From Pseudorhodoplanes sinuspersici (GTDB lineage: Bacteria; Pseudomonadota; Alphaproteobacteria; Rhizobiales; Xanthobacteraceae), in contig NZ_CP021112.1 of the NCBI RefSeq assembly GCF_002119765.1, forward strand, positions 3,838,501 to 3,902,500: a DNA stretch of 64,000 bases. The letters run 5' to 3'. Under the pieces are notes generated by a model, which was not told where the DNA came from, made no database searches, and was given only the letters and a program-made list of their open reading frames with translations. The position numbers and the translations under genes were made by a program. Below, piece by piece: positions 53,523 to 62,874 of the stretch (position 1 is its first letter; the number at the start of each line of letters is the position of its first letter).

Positions 53523-54080
53523 TTATGGTGTGAAGGATTCGCAGCGGGCACCGGATAATGCGTTGACCGCCGCCGGCATCATCCCGGGTTCCGACGCAAG
53601 AGCGCGCAGCACGATGAGACCTGTCTGCGTGGGCGATTCGACGATCAGTCGGTCCGCTGCGGCGATTTCCTCGTCGTCGGGAAGCTGTGCGCGTTGCGCG
53701 CTCGTCATTAGATCGAGCTCGATGGTGCGGCGACCGGCAGCACGATCGTTGATCGCATAATAGGCGATGTCCTTGTTGGTGTAGAACGTCACCGACGTGT
53801 AGGCGGGACTGACCGGTGTCGTCAGCTTGAGCGGGCTTTCCCTCAGGTCATAACGGCACACGGCCGCCGCGAAGGCCGGATCCATCAGCGGCACGACTGC
53901 CTTGCCGGCGATTGGTGCGGGCAGGGGAACGACCTTGTTGACCGGTGCGATTTCGGAAATTTTTGTGTAGGCATTTTGTGTCGCCGTGTTCGGCAGATAG
54001 AGGATCGTCACGAAATGGACGATGCCGCCGAGCAGCAATCCGGCCAAGAGCCACAACACCCACCGGATCATGGCCGGCAT
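53523..54080 (-). CDS. DUF1254-type membrane-anchored protein
   Basis: 185 residues. An N-terminal membrane helix (VLWLLAGLLLGGIVHFVTIL) is followed by a domain with ATQNAYTKISEI, FAAAVCRYDLRESPLKL and YTSVTFYTNKDIAYYAINDR. This is the short form of DUF1254, commonly encoded beside DUF1214. The function is unknown. It starts 16 bases after the DUF1214 stop, so the pair is one operon. Confidence 0.78.
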   Translation of the reverse strand: MPAMIRWVLWLLAGLLLGGIVHFVTILYLPNTATQNAYTKISEIAPVNKVVPLPAPIAGKAVVPLMDPAFAAAVCRYDLRESPLKLTTPVSPAYTSVTFYTNKDIAYYAINDRAAGRRTIELDLMTSAQRAQLPDDEEIAAADRLIVESPTQTGLIVLRALASEPGMMPAAVNALSGARCESFTP

Positions 54081-54096
54081 CTCATGCGTCGGCGGC

Positions 54097-54675
54097 TTAG
54101 GGACATTTGATCACCTTGATCGACGGCATCGGGGTCTCGCGGCCAGTACGCGAGGCGGCGCTGATCGGCGAATCGTAAAAGCGCATCACCAGGATATAGC
54201 GATCGACGCCGCCGGTCGGCAGCCAGTTGCCCGAGCGAGCGCGTGGGGCGACTGACACATTGATGAGCCCTTCGGAATTGCGCACTATCTCTTGACTCGT
54301 GAAGCCGTGGCGGGCGAGCGCGTTGCCGACCAGCTTGCCATCCGGTTCGTAGAGCGTGAGGGTCCAGAAGCGCGCCTGCGGTGTAACACCGGTCACGGTG
54401 ACATCGCAGCGGCCATCAAGCGCTGCACCATTGTCGTCTTTGGTCGCAACAAAGGCGATGCCGTCGCCGGCGCCCATCGGCAATTCGCCGCTGCGCGCGA
54501 CCAACGCTCGTGCATAGGGATCGATGTCGGATGTGCCGGTGCGCGGCCATGCCGTCCACGTGCCTACAGTGAAGGCGCCGAACGGGGTTCCTTCACGCAG
54601 CGCGAACAATGTTGTACCGAGGCCGACGGCTGCAGCGACCGCGAATGCCAACAGCAATCCGATAAGCAATCGCAC
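54097..54675 (-). CDS. DUF1214-type membrane-anchored protein
   Basis: 192 residues from a GTG at 54675. There is one N-terminal helix (LLIGLLLAFAVAAAVGLGTT) and then a beta-rich domain with DIDPYARALVARSGELPMGA, ARFWTLTLYEPDGKLVGNAL and RYILVMRFYDSPIS, the DUF1214 pattern. In longer fusions DUF1254-DUF1214 forms one exported protein; here they are split and adjacent. Function unknown. Confidence 0.8.
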   Translation of the reverse strand: MRLLIGLLLAFAVAAAVGLGTTLFALREGTPFGAFTVGTWTAWPRTGTSDIDPYARALVARSGELPMGAGDGIAFVATKDDNGAALDGRCDVTVTGVTPQARFWTLTLYEPDGKLVGNALARHGFTSQEIVRNSEGLINVSVAPRARSGNWLPTGGVDRYILVMRFYDSPISAASRTGRETPMPSIKVIKCP

Positions 54676-54739
54676 GAGACGTCCGGGTCAATGGTGATGG
54701 AATAGGTGCAAAAGGCAATCGCCGGATTTGCACGCGCTG

Positions 54740-56977
54740 TCAATTGCGGCGCGGCGTGCGGCCCTCGGATGCTGCGATGATACCGCCGGTGCGGGCGGGG
54801 CCATTCGGCTGGTTCTCTGCCGTGCCGGGACCTTTGACACCAAGCTCACGACTGGCCTCTTCAAGCGCCTTCTCGATGCGGACGAGAATGTCCGCTCCGC
54901 GCCGCGTCAAGAGGATCGGGCGGGGGATCTCGTCACCGGGACGCGCCCCCGGTTCGGCGGCGACATGAGGTCCGAGCGGCCCCGGGTTCGGCGCCACGCC
55001 TGGCATTTGTTTCAACTCGATACCCTGGTGCGCATAGGCCATGATTTTTTTCCAGGTCATGGCCGGGAGCGAACCGCCGGTCATGCGGTTGGTCGGAGCA
55101 TAGTCATCATTGCCGAACCAGACAGCGGCGACCATGTTGCCCGTATAGCCGGCAAACCAGGCATCGCGATAAGCGTTGGTGGTGCCGGTTTTGCCCGCTG
55201 CCTTGACGCCGTCGAGCATGGCTCGTTTGCCCGTACCAGCTTCAACGGCCTGGTTGAGAATCATGTTGATGTCGGCCGCCACTTGCGCCGGCATGACGCG
55301 GCGCGGCTTTGGCCCGTCGCGATCGAAACGCCAGATCGGATCGCCAGTCGCGCTACGGACTTCAAGAATTGCGTGCGGTGTCACAGCCATCCCGCCATTC
55401 GGGAAGGTTGCGAAGGCGCCGGTATGGTCGAACACGGTTACCTCATCGGCACCGATCGGCAGGGACGGCGTATCCGGGAGGGGGCTGCGGATACCCATGC
55501 TCCTGGCGAGCGCAACGATCTTGGCGCGACCGGCCTTTGGATTGCCGTTGCCGATCATGATCGAAAGCCGGACTGGAACGGTGTTGATCGAGCGCACCAA
55601 GGCGCTCGTCAAAGTCTGCGTTCCGGAATAACCGCCCGAATAGTTATGGGGGCACCAATTGCCGATGCAGATCGGTCCATCGACGATCGTCGTCGTTGGT
55701 TTCAGGCCGTGAATGAAGGCGGCCGAATAGACATAGGGTTTGAACGATGAGCCAGGCTGACGCTGTGCGTCGGTTGCGCGATTGAACTGGCTTTCGCTGT
55801 AATCACGGCCGCCGACAATCGCACGGACGGTGCCATCGTTTTCCATGACCGTGGTCGCGGCCTGTCGCGTACCGTATTGCCGGCCATAATCACGCAGCGT
55901 TTCCTCGACCGCGTTTTCCGCCTGGCGCTGCAAATTCACATCGAGACCAGTACGCACGATAAAAACGCGCTCGGTCACCGACTTCGGAAGCTTTTCAACC
56001 AGCTTCTTGAGCTCGTCATAAGCGTAATCGAGATAGAAACTCGGCTGGCGTTCGTCGCGGCGGTCGATGGCGACGGCAGGATTGCGCCGCGCACCAAAAA
56101 CTTGACCTTCCGTCATCATTCCGGACTCGATCAGATTGTCGAGCACGGTATTGGCGCGCGCACGGGCGGCAGGCAGATTAATATGCGGCGCATAGCGCGT
56201 CGGCGCCTTGAACATGCCGGCCAGCATCGCCGCTTCTGCGAGATTGACCTCGCGCGCGGACTTGCCGAAATAATATTGGGCGGCGGCATCGACGCCGAAG
56301 GCGCCGGCACCAAGATAAGCTCTGTCGAGATAAAGCTTGAGTATCTGGTTTTTCGTCAGCCGCGTCTCGAGCCACATCGCAAGGAAGGCTTCCTTGACCT
56401 TGCGTTCGATCGTCCGCTCATTACTTAGAAACAGGTTCTTGGCGAGCTGCTGGGTTAGGGAGGAGCCGCCCTGCACGACGCCGCCGGCCCGCGCATTGAT
56501 GAAAATCGCGCGGATCGTGCCCGGCACGTCGATGCCGAAATGCTCGTAGAACCTGCGGTCCTCGGTCGCCAGCGTCGCCTTGATCAGATGGTCCGGAAAC
56601 TCTTCCAGCGGGATGGAATCGTTATGCTTGATGCCCCGCGCGCCGACCTCGTTGCCGTAGCGATCAAGGAACTGCACCGCCAGTTCCGACTTCTTCAGCC
56701 AGTCCTCGTCGCGCGTCTCGTAGAAGGCCGGGATCGCCAGCGCCAGCATCAGCACGAGGCCGACGGCGCCGAACGTGGCCATCTCCGACAACGGCTCGAC
56801 GAACACCCAGCGCCGCCAGCCGCCGACATGGAACCGGTCCATGAAGGTGACGAAGCGCTCCCACAATTCCCGCGACCAGCGGCCGGCCTCGAACAGCCCC
56901 GAATCGATGCGCGCGTCGAGATCGAGAAAGAAGCGCCGGAGGCGTTCCATGAAGCTGATGGGCCTTGGCTCGGGCAA
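54740..56977 (-). CDS. Class A penicillin-binding protein, PBP1A family
   Basis: 745-residue bifunctional wall synthase. A cytoplasmic N-terminus of about 65 residues leads to one membrane helix (GAVGLVLMLALAIPAF). The GT51 transglycosylase follows (ATEDRRFYEHFGIDVPGTIR with catalytic Glu; GGSSLTQQLAKNLF), then the transpeptidase with SSFK (PGSSFKPYVYSAAF), SxN (VRSINT) and KTG (GKTGTTNAYRDAWFAGYT). It polymerises and cross-links peptidoglycan in the periplasm. The long cytoplasmic arm is an unusual extra. Normal overall length. Confidence 0.95.
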   Translation of the reverse strand: MPEPRPISFMERLRRFFLDLDARIDSGLFEAGRWSRELWERFVTFMDRFHVGGWRRWVFVEPLSEMATFGAVGLVLMLALAIPAFYETRDEDWLKKSELAVQFLDRYGNEVGARGIKHNDSIPLEEFPDHLIKATLATEDRRFYEHFGIDVPGTIRAIFINARAGGVVQGGSSLTQQLAKNLFLSNERTIERKVKEAFLAMWLETRLTKNQILKLYLDRAYLGAGAFGVDAAAQYYFGKSAREVNLAEAAMLAGMFKAPTRYAPHINLPAARARANTVLDNLIESGMMTEGQVFGARRNPAVAIDRRDERQPSFYLDYAYDELKKLVEKLPKSVTERVFIVRTGLDVNLQRQAENAVEETLRDYGRQYGTRQAATTVMENDGTVRAIVGGRDYSESQFNRATDAQRQPGSSFKPYVYSAAFIHGLKPTTTIVDGPICIGNWCPHNYSGGYSGTQTLTSALVRSINTVPVRLSIMIGNGNPKAGRAKIVALARSMGIRSPLPDTPSLPIGADEVTVFDHTGAFATFPNGGMAVTPHAILEVRSATGDPIWRFDRDGPKPRRVMPAQVAADINMILNQAVEAGTGKRAMLDGVKAAGKTGTTNAYRDAWFAGYTGNMVAAVWFGNDDYAPTNRMTGGSLPAMTWKKIMAYAHQGIELKQMPGVAPNPGPLGPHVAAEPGARPGDEIPRPILLTRRGADILVRIEKALEEASRELGVKGPGTAENQPNGPARTGGIIAASEGRTPRRN

Positions 56978-57357
56978 GCGCCGTCTCCGGAAATGGGCTC
57001 TTTACATGGGGTGGCGGCCGCCGCCACCGGGCCGTCTTGTCAATCCTTGGCCGATCTCGCAAGCCGTCCCGTAAGCGTTTGAAGGGCTTTGAGAAATGCC
57101 TGCAATCTCGCCTTGTCTAGCCGATCCCTGCGGCCAGGGCCATGCCACCAGAGCCACACAGGATGTCGAAATTGCGAAGAAGCATGCAAAATCACCCCCG
57201 ATTCCTCAAGGAATCACTAAGACTTGTGCTGTGATCGCGGCAAAACTGTCCGTGATCGCAAACAGTCCGTAACCGGATGAGCCGCCCGCGTGCCGCCCGG
57301 AGAACCGCTTAAGAGAGCCGCCCAAAAAAACCGCAGAGGGCGGCCGGAGACTTTTCA
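56978..57357. other. Divergent upstream region, PBP1A and ycgN
   Basis: About 380 bases with no gene or repeat I can support. It should contain the promoters of both divergent genes. Confidence 0.4.
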
Positions 57358-57942
57358 GTGACCAAGGCCCTGTCCAGAACCCAGCCCCGGAAGACCGCCA
57401 CCCCCAAGGCCGGCGCCACCAAGACCGCCGCCACCAAGGCCGCGGTCCGGCCGAAGGCGCGCGCGGCCGACGATCGTCCGTTCTGGAAGCGCAAGACGCT
57501 CGACGAGATGACCCCGGCCGAATGGGAAAGCCTGTGCGACGGCTGCGGCCGCTGCTGCCTCAACAAGCTGGAGGAGGAGGACACCGGCAAGCTGTTCTTC
57601 ACCGATGTCGCCTGCAAGCTGCTCGACCATGAGAGCTGCCGCTGCAAGAACTACAAGACGCGGTTCAAGAAGGTGCCCGATTGCGTGTCGCTGACGCCCA
57701 AGGAGGTGCGCAAGATCGACTGGCTGCCGCCGACCTGCGCCTATGATCTGCTCGCCAAGGGCAAGGACCTCTATTGGTGGCACCCGCTGGTCTCCGGCGA
57801 TCCCGACACGGTGCACAAAGCCGGCGTCTCGGTGCGCGGCCGCGTCGGCGCGAGCGAGAAGGATGTGCCGGACGCCGAGCTGGAAAACTGGATTGTGAAA
57901 TGGCCGGGGAAGGTTCCGAAGGGGGCGGCGAGGAAGCGGTGA
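57358..57942 (+). CDS. YcgN/UPF0260 cysteine-cluster protein
   Basis: 194 residues from a GTG start. After a basic, Ala/Lys-rich tail of about 40 residues comes the conserved [20 protein letters not shown] and the Cys cluster [15 protein letters not shown]. Further Cys follow ([40 protein letters not shown]). The eight or so Cys suggest a metal or Fe-S site. The family (YkgJ-like) has no firm function. Last gene before the AT-richer island. Confidence 0.9.
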   Translation: MTKALSRTQPRKTATPKAGATKTAATKAAVRPKARAADDRPFWKRKTLDEMTPAEWESLCDGCGRCCLNKLEEEDTGKLFFTDVACKLLDHESCRCKNYKTRFKKVPDCVSLTPKEVRKIDWLPPTCAYDLLAKGKDLYWWHPLVSGDPDTVHKAGVSVRGRVGASEKDVPDAELENWIVKWPGKVPKGAARKR

Positions 57943-58001
57943 TCTGTTAAGTTAAGTATTTTCATTCTCCAGAAATTTCTTTATTTGGATTGGATTAGTT
58001 C

Positions 58002-59210
58002 TTGACGCGCGACGTATCAGCAGAAGACCGAGTTATTGTCTTAGGCAGCGGCTTGGCGCCGATTCCAGAGCGCTTGCTGCTTGCACACGCGCGAGGCGAA
58101 GTTCTGTTCATTTGCGGTGCGGGAGTTTCCAAGCCAGCAGGGCTGCCAGATTTTCGTGAGCTAGTGCTCGATGTTTACCGTGCTCTTGATGCCAGTGTTC
58201 ATACAGTCATTGCTTCCTTGCCACGTGGAGCATGTAACCGGTGGGAAGTGGATTGCTCAACTCTAAATGATAGACAGAAGGCAGAGGTTAAGCGGTTCAT
58301 CAACGGCGACTATGACGTTGTTCTTGGCATGCTTGAAAGGCGTCTTGATGATCAGACACGTGGCGATAGCCAGGTTAGGTTCGAAGTAGCTAAGCGTTTG
58401 CGAGCAGGTCAAAACAAACCCGCTTCGATCCATCGTACGCTTATGCGCTTGGCTGACCGAGGTGGCACAACGACCATTGTGACGACTAACTTTGACCTTC
58501 TGCTTCAGAGGGCAGCACTACGGCGTACGTCCTTAATTCAAACCTACTCGCTTGGCTCGATCCCTAGACCAACGCGGAACGCAGAGTTTTCTGGAGTGTT
58601 GCATATTCACGGGGCTCTAAGTGCAAATCCAAGCCGGGTCTCGGAGCTTGTCCTTTCAGATCAAGACTTTGGCGAATTCTACCTTCGTCGGCGCGTGGTT
58701 CCTGATTTTATCTATGATGCCGCTCGTCTTTTTCACTTAGTTTTGGTTGGCTACAGCGCTTCCGATCCACCAATGCGCTATCTGTTGAATGCAGTCGCGG
58801 CCGACGGGACACGCTTTGACGACTTGAAGGAGCGCTTCACTTTTTTCGGAACAAGCGAGCCAGATCCAGTCGCGCTTGAGGACTGGAAAGCGCGCGGCAT
58901 TACCCCAGTCCATTACAGGGGAGAGAATAATCATTCGGCTCTACGAGAGACACTGGAGCGATGGGCGGAATTTTCTGCAATCAATGGAAGGAAAGATCGC
59001 GTCGATGCCAAGATGCGTCGAATCGTAAAAGCGCCCAGAGCGGCAGCGCTCGATGAGGATCGCGATTTGTTTGATCACTTCATTAGGCGAAGCAACATGA
59101 GTGAGCGAGTCAGACTATCGGCTTTGGTGTCCGAGGCAAAGGCTGACCTTGGGTGGCTCGATGCGATCGTCAAGATTGGTGCGGAAAGAGAGCGGGAACA
59201 GCGACCATGA
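58002..59210 (+). CDS. SIR2-like NAD-hydrolase domain protein, candidate defence effector
   Basis: 402 residues from a TTG at 58002 (a TTG at 58052 is also possible). The SIR2 Rossmann fold is clear: LFICGAGVSKPAGLPDF (36-51, NAD-binding), VTTNFDLLL (160-168, Asn163/Asp165), LHIHGAL with His203 as the catalytic base, and VGYSASDPP (249-257). There is no zinc ribbon Cys4 module, so it is not a classical deacetylase; it belongs with prokaryotic SIR2 proteins that destroy NAD in phage defence. It overlaps the next gene by ATGA. Base composition is visibly AT-richer than the flanks, indicating acquisition. Confidence 0.85.
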   Translation: MTRDVSAEDRVIVLGSGLAPIPERLLLAHARGEVLFICGAGVSKPAGLPDFRELVLDVYRALDASVHTVIASLPRGACNRWEVDCSTLNDRQKAEVKRFINGDYDVVLGMLERRLDDQTRGDSQVRFEVAKRLRAGQNKPASIHRTLMRLADRGGTTTIVTTNFDLLLQRAALRRTSLIQTYSLGSIPRPTRNAEFSGVLHIHGALSANPSRVSELVLSDQDFGEFYLRRRVVPDFIYDAARLFHLVLVGYSASDPPMRYLLNAVAADGTRFDDLKERFTFFGTSEPDPVALEDWKARGITPVHYRGENNHSALRETLERWAEFSAINGRKDRVDAKMRRIVKAPRAAALDEDRDLFDHFIRRSNMSERVRLSALVSEAKADLGWLDAIVKIGAEREREQRP

Positions 59211-61948
59211 TCCCGGCTTGGGCTTATCTCAACGATGAGGATCGTGCGGCGTTTAGAGCCGCGGTCGCGTTTCTTAATAAGCGCCTTGCGGAACAGGCGA
59301 CGATAGATTGGGCGCTTAGTTTGAAGCGCACCCAGCGTATAGAACGTCTTGCAATCGAGGATTTGCTGGACAGTCCCAGTGCGATCAATCTTGATGAACC
59401 TTGGGCGACTGCGTGGAGATTGATCGAAGAAGGCTGGTCTGCCCCGTTGATGGAAGAAGGTGCGTCGACGGCAATATATGGCATCCAGAAGCGGCTTCGA
59501 GCAGGGGATCGTTCAGGCGCAGTCATCTCTAACATTGTTGGTCTTGTTGCGCCCAGCCTTAAGGTTGAGCCGCTTGATGCTTGGCGTTGGCAGCTAGTAA
59601 AAAAGCCTCGGCACCCAAAGACTTTTGATCAGCTGCTTCATGCAACGCTGACCAGCGGAGATCTTGTAGATTTAAATGTCTTAAATATAGCAAGCCTGAC
59701 AGATGTTGCCTTCCTAAGATCGTTAGGAAGTGCGCTTGAGTACGCCGTTAATCACGGACTCGAAATAGCCAAGAGGCTTGGGTGGGATGGACAGCGGTCG
59801 CTGTGGCGGCTCGGGTTCTTAAGTCGTGTGTATTATACTCAAGCCGCGAGAAGGTATGGAGAAACAAGTGAGCCTGATGCTTATCACCGTGGCATCGCCC
59901 CCTCGGTCAAGCTTCTCTGGACGGTGGTTGCGCGTCTAGCTGAGTTGGAAGCTCAAGATGCGATGCCGTTCATTCACCGTTGGCGGATGGCTGAAACCGT
60001 TGTCCATACGCGACTATGGGCAGCGGCGGCCCGAAACTCTAATCTTGTCGGCCCGGAAGAAGCGGGCGCATTCCTGAAGAATCTTGATGATCGTCATTTC
60101 TGGGATTTGGATGCATTTCCGGAAATCGCTGAGCTTCGTTCGATACGGTTTTCCGATCTCGCTCCTAATGTTCAGAAGGCGATAGCAAAAAGAGTTCGAA
60201 AAGGGCCTCCTCGCAATCATTGGCCACGTAAGGCAGACGAAGCAAAGGTAGGAAATTTTCAGCTTTATTGGACTGTGCGCGAGCTTAAGCGGATAGAGGT
60301 TGCCGGTGGTGATTTGCCCGCGGATGAGCGGAGTTGGTTGAATGTTAACATTGGCCAGTTTTCAGATCTGGCCCAGATGAATATTGAAGAAGGATTCTCA
60401 AGAGCGTCTGAGGTCTATACTGTTCTTCCAAATCCAGATGAGAAGCTTGACGCTCTTAGCGGGTTAGCACGTTTGCGTGCGTTGGAAGTTGCGTTTTCAA
60501 CTGCTCGCAATGGTTGGGGTGATGATCCCGCCGAGCGCGCTAGCGAATGGCTTCGGCAGCCGGGAAGAATTCAGCTTTTGATTGGTGAATTGGAAGCAAC
60601 TGGGAATGGTGGAAATGATTTCCCCCATATTTGGAGCCGTTTCGGCTGGGCGCATTCGCCGAAGGACGAGCAGCATGCGACGGCAAGCTCGCAACGAAAT
60701 TTGCAAGCAGAAGCTAATCGCGTTCTCGTACTTCTAAACGAACTATCCAAAGCTACCCTGGCAGCCGCAATTGAGGGTATTAGCGCTTGGCTCGATGCAT
60801 GGGAGAAACAAGTCGTTGCATCCGCCTTGGGGTTGGCGGTGTGGCTGAGGATTTGGCCGATTGCGGTTGAAGCCACGAATGCGAGACCGGAGAAGGAGGG
60901 CGACGCAAATCTCAGCGTAACGGCCAGCAATGCTGACGATGATAGCGATTCGATGGATATCGATACGCTGAATACACCCACTGGCAAGCTCGTCGGCGTT
61001 TTCCTCGCTGCATGCCCGTCTCTTAACGATGCGCCGAGGCCATTCGAAAGTAGCAGCGCTGTGCACCAAATGCGTGGTGCTATGATTGATGCCGCCGGCC
61101 GATCCGGTTTGATCGTGCGGCACCGATTGATTGAGGCTCTGCCGTATTTTCTCCGAGCTGATCGCTCGTGGGCAGAGCAATATCTTATATCGCCTCTATT
61201 AAAAGATGATGGGGCGTCGCTAGCTTTGTGGCGCGCAATTGCGCGTCGAACACACTTCACCGAAGTCTTGAAGATTATCGGTAACGCTATGGCCGAAAGG
61301 TCGACTGATCGTCGCTTGGGGCGTGAAACTCGGCAGCAGCTGGTGTTTAGCCTTGTTATTGAAAGTTTACATGCGTTTCGCGAGGGTCGCGAGGCGGCAG
61401 TATCCAATCCGCGTGTTCAACAAATGCTTCGGACAATCGATGACGAGGTTCGTGCCTATGCGGCGAACGCCATCCAACGGTTCATCTATGATCTTTCCGT
61501 GGATAAGTCAGGCACTGGGCAAGCGCCAAGCGCCGCCGATTTGTTCCGGTCCGCTGCTGCGCCTTTTCTCCAGCATGTTTGGCCGCAAGAGCGTTCGTTG
61601 GCTACGCCGGGCGTCAGCAGCGCGTTTGCGGACCTCCCTGCGACATCAGGAGAAGCATTTGTAGAGGCTGTCGACGCTATCGAGCGTTTTTTAGTTCCTT
61701 TCGAATGCTGGTCGATGCTTCAATACGGCCTTTATGGTGAAGATGGAGGGAAAAAGAAGCTCACTATCATCAACACAGAGGCTAAAGCGGAAGCTTTGCT
61801 TCGCTTGTTTGATTTAACAATTGGAAACTCTGAGGGCTCGGTGATACCTTACAATTTGACTGACGCACTGGATCGAATCCGATCCGTTGCGCCGGAACTT
61901 GCGAAAGGTTCGATCTACCGACGTCTTTCTACCGCCGCCAGGCGCTAG
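59207..61948 (+). CDS. Large helical partner of the SIR2 protein (DUF4020-like C-terminus)
   Basis: 913 residues, predicted mainly alpha-helical, with no P-loop, nuclease or membrane motif visible. The C-terminal 125 residues (VWPQERSLATPGVSSAFADL from about 791, then INTEAKAEALLRLFDLTIG) resemble DUF4020, a domain found with SIR2 domains; I hold this with moderate confidence. An acidic stretch (NADDDSDSMDIDTLN) divides the protein near residue 580. ATGA coupling to the SIR2 gene implies a fixed stoichiometric partner, probably sensor or scaffold. AT-richer than the chromosome around it. Confidence 0.75.
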   Translation: MIPAWAYLNDEDRAAFRAAVAFLNKRLAEQATIDWALSLKRTQRIERLAIEDLLDSPSAINLDEPWATAWRLIEEGWSAPLMEEGASTAIYGIQKRLRAGDRSGAVISNIVGLVAPSLKVEPLDAWRWQLVKKPRHPKTFDQLLHATLTSGDLVDLNVLNIASLTDVAFLRSLGSALEYAVNHGLEIAKRLGWDGQRSLWRLGFLSRVYYTQAARRYGETSEPDAYHRGIAPSVKLLWTVVARLAELEAQDAMPFIHRWRMAETVVHTRLWAAAARNSNLVGPEEAGAFLKNLDDRHFWDLDAFPEIAELRSIRFSDLAPNVQKAIAKRVRKGPPRNHWPRKADEAKVGNFQLYWTVRELKRIEVAGGDLPADERSWLNVNIGQFSDLAQMNIEEGFSRASEVYTVLPNPDEKLDALSGLARLRALEVAFSTARNGWGDDPAERASEWLRQPGRIQLLIGELEATGNGGNDFPHIWSRFGWAHSPKDEQHATASSQRNLQAEANRVLVLLNELSKATLAAAIEGISAWLDAWEKQVVASALGLAVWLRIWPIAVEATNARPEKEGDANLSVTASNADDDSDSMDIDTLNTPTGKLVGVFLAACPSLNDAPRPFESSSAVHQMRGAMIDAAGRSGLIVRHRLIEALPYFLRADRSWAEQYLISPLLKDDGASLALWRAIARRTHFTEVLKIIGNAMAERSTDRRLGRETRQQLVFSLVIESLHAFREGREAAVSNPRVQQMLRTIDDEVRAYAANAIQRFIYDLSVDKSGTGQAPSAADLFRSAAAPFLQHVWPQERSLATPGVSSAFADLPATSGEAFVEAVDAIERFLVPFECWSMLQYGLYGEDGGKKKLTIINTEAKAEALLRLFDLTIGNSEGSVIPYNLTDALDRIRSVAPELAKGSIYRRLSTAARR

Positions 61949-62002
61949 GGAATCCGGTCCCGGTATTAATCCCTTGGAATCCTTTGAAAAGGAAAATAAT
62001 CC

Positions 62003-62031
62003 TTGACAGCGTGACGCTGCCGGGATAGGGT
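62003..62031 (+). promoter_or_regulatory. Sigma-70-like promoter
   Basis: TTGACA (62003-62008), 17 bases, then TAGGGT (62026-62031). The -35 is consensus; the -10 matches at three of six. It would give a leader of about 125 bases before the gene at 62163, containing the palindrome at 62107. Confidence 0.45.
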
Positions 62032-62106
62032 TTCGGCAATCTCCACAATTGCATCGGCAGCGCGCGATGGCGCTGCACCCCCCCTCCCGACGCGCTGCGC
62101 ACGTCG

Positions 62107-62129
62107 ACCTCCCCCGCAAGGGGGGAGGT
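62107..62129. repeat. ACCTCCCCC/GGGGGAGGT palindrome
   Basis: 9-10 bp arms around GCAA, of the same general family as the elements at 11131-11301. It lies in the leader of the gene at 62163, with GGGGGGAGG 25-40 bases before the start. Confidence 0.7.
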
Positions 62130-62162
62130 GAACCGTGTGCGCGGCCCGCATCCGAGATTCCC

Positions 62163-62702
62163 ATGGCCTTATCCGACCATATCAAGCCCGAGCCCAATCC
62201 GCCGCTGACGCGCGAGCGCGTGATCCTGGCGCGCGAGATGTATGCCGAAGGCTTCGCCGTCGCGCGCATTATGGCCCAATGTCTGATGTCGCTCGGCACG
62301 CTCTATGCCTGTCTCGACGGTGTGCCGTTCGGCGCCGACGGCGAACAATGGCCGCCCTTGCCGCGGCGGCGGCAGACCCTGCATCAGAAGCGGCGGGCGC
62401 TGAAGGCCGATGCCGTGTCGCTGGCCAACCGGCTGACGCGCACCGCCGAGCGGCAGGTGCGCGATATCGAAATGCGGCTGTCGGCGCGGACGATCGCGCC
62501 GGTCGATCGCGAGCGCGATGTGCGCATGCTGGCCCAGCTCGCGCGCACGCTGCGCGATTTGCGTTTGCTGGGCGCGGCCGATGCGGCCGGTGCGGCGCGC
62601 AAGGCACAGGATGAGCCAAAGCGGGACATCGCGGAATTGCGGGCTTCGGTGGCGCGCAAGCTGGAAGCGATCATCGCCCAGCGCGACAACCGGCAGACCT
62701 GA
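62163..62702 (+). CDS. Small HTH protein, possibly terminase-small-subunit-like
   Basis: 179 residues from ATG 62163. The N-terminal region REMYAEGFAVARIMAQCLMS with LGTLYACLDGVP reads like a helix-turn-helix of the kind in phage and gene-transfer-agent small terminases. A long charged helical second half follows (ERQVRDIEMRLSARTIAPVD, VRMLAQLARTLRDLRLLG). I recall similar proteins near packaging genes in this order, but no terminase, portal or capsid gene is adjacent here. Assignment tentative. Confidence 0.5.
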   Translation: MALSDHIKPEPNPPLTRERVILAREMYAEGFAVARIMAQCLMSLGTLYACLDGVPFGADGEQWPPLPRRRQTLHQKRRALKADAVSLANRLTRTAERQVRDIEMRLSARTIAPVDRERDVRMLAQLARTLRDLRLLGAADAAGAARKAQDEPKRDIAELRASVARKLEAIIAQRDNRQT

Positions 62703-62706
62703 TATG

Positions 62707-62786
62707 TGCTAGTGGTCCGATTCTAACGTTCGCATCCCGTTTCAACAGGCACCGTTGCGAACGTTAGAATCAAAGGACCACTAGCA
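62707..62786. repeat. Hairpin 1 of a three-hairpin array
   Basis: Left arm 62707-62734 (TGCTAGTGGTCC then GATTCTAACGTTCGCA) and right arm 62756-62786 are complementary throughout, except for a three-base AAA bulge in the right arm 12 bases from the end. The loop is 21 bases. Confidence 0.9.
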
Positions 62787-62797
62787 AACCTATGATT

Positions 62798-62874
62798 CTA
62801 GTGTGGTTTGGTTCGGAAATCCGCTTGACGAGCTCGCCGCAACAATGAAGCGGATTTCCGAACCACCACACTAG
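62798..62874. repeat. Hairpin 2 of a three-hairpin array
   Basis: Left arm 62798-62826 (CTAGTGTGG, TTTGG, TTCGGAAATCCGCTT) pairs with 62848-62874 throughout, except a two-base TT bulge in the left arm. The loop is 21 bases. The right end CTAG is shared with hairpin 3. Confidence 0.9.

Noticed and set aside
54728-55750. 340-codon plus-strand frame opposite the PBP1A gene
   Set aside because: PBP1A catalytic motifs (SSFK, SxN, KTG) are intact on the minus strand; this is a shadow.
58002-59210. Classical CobB-type protein deacetylase
   Set aside because: No zinc-binding Cys4 module and no usual deacetylase loop; the partner gene and composition fit the defence-type SIR2 group better.
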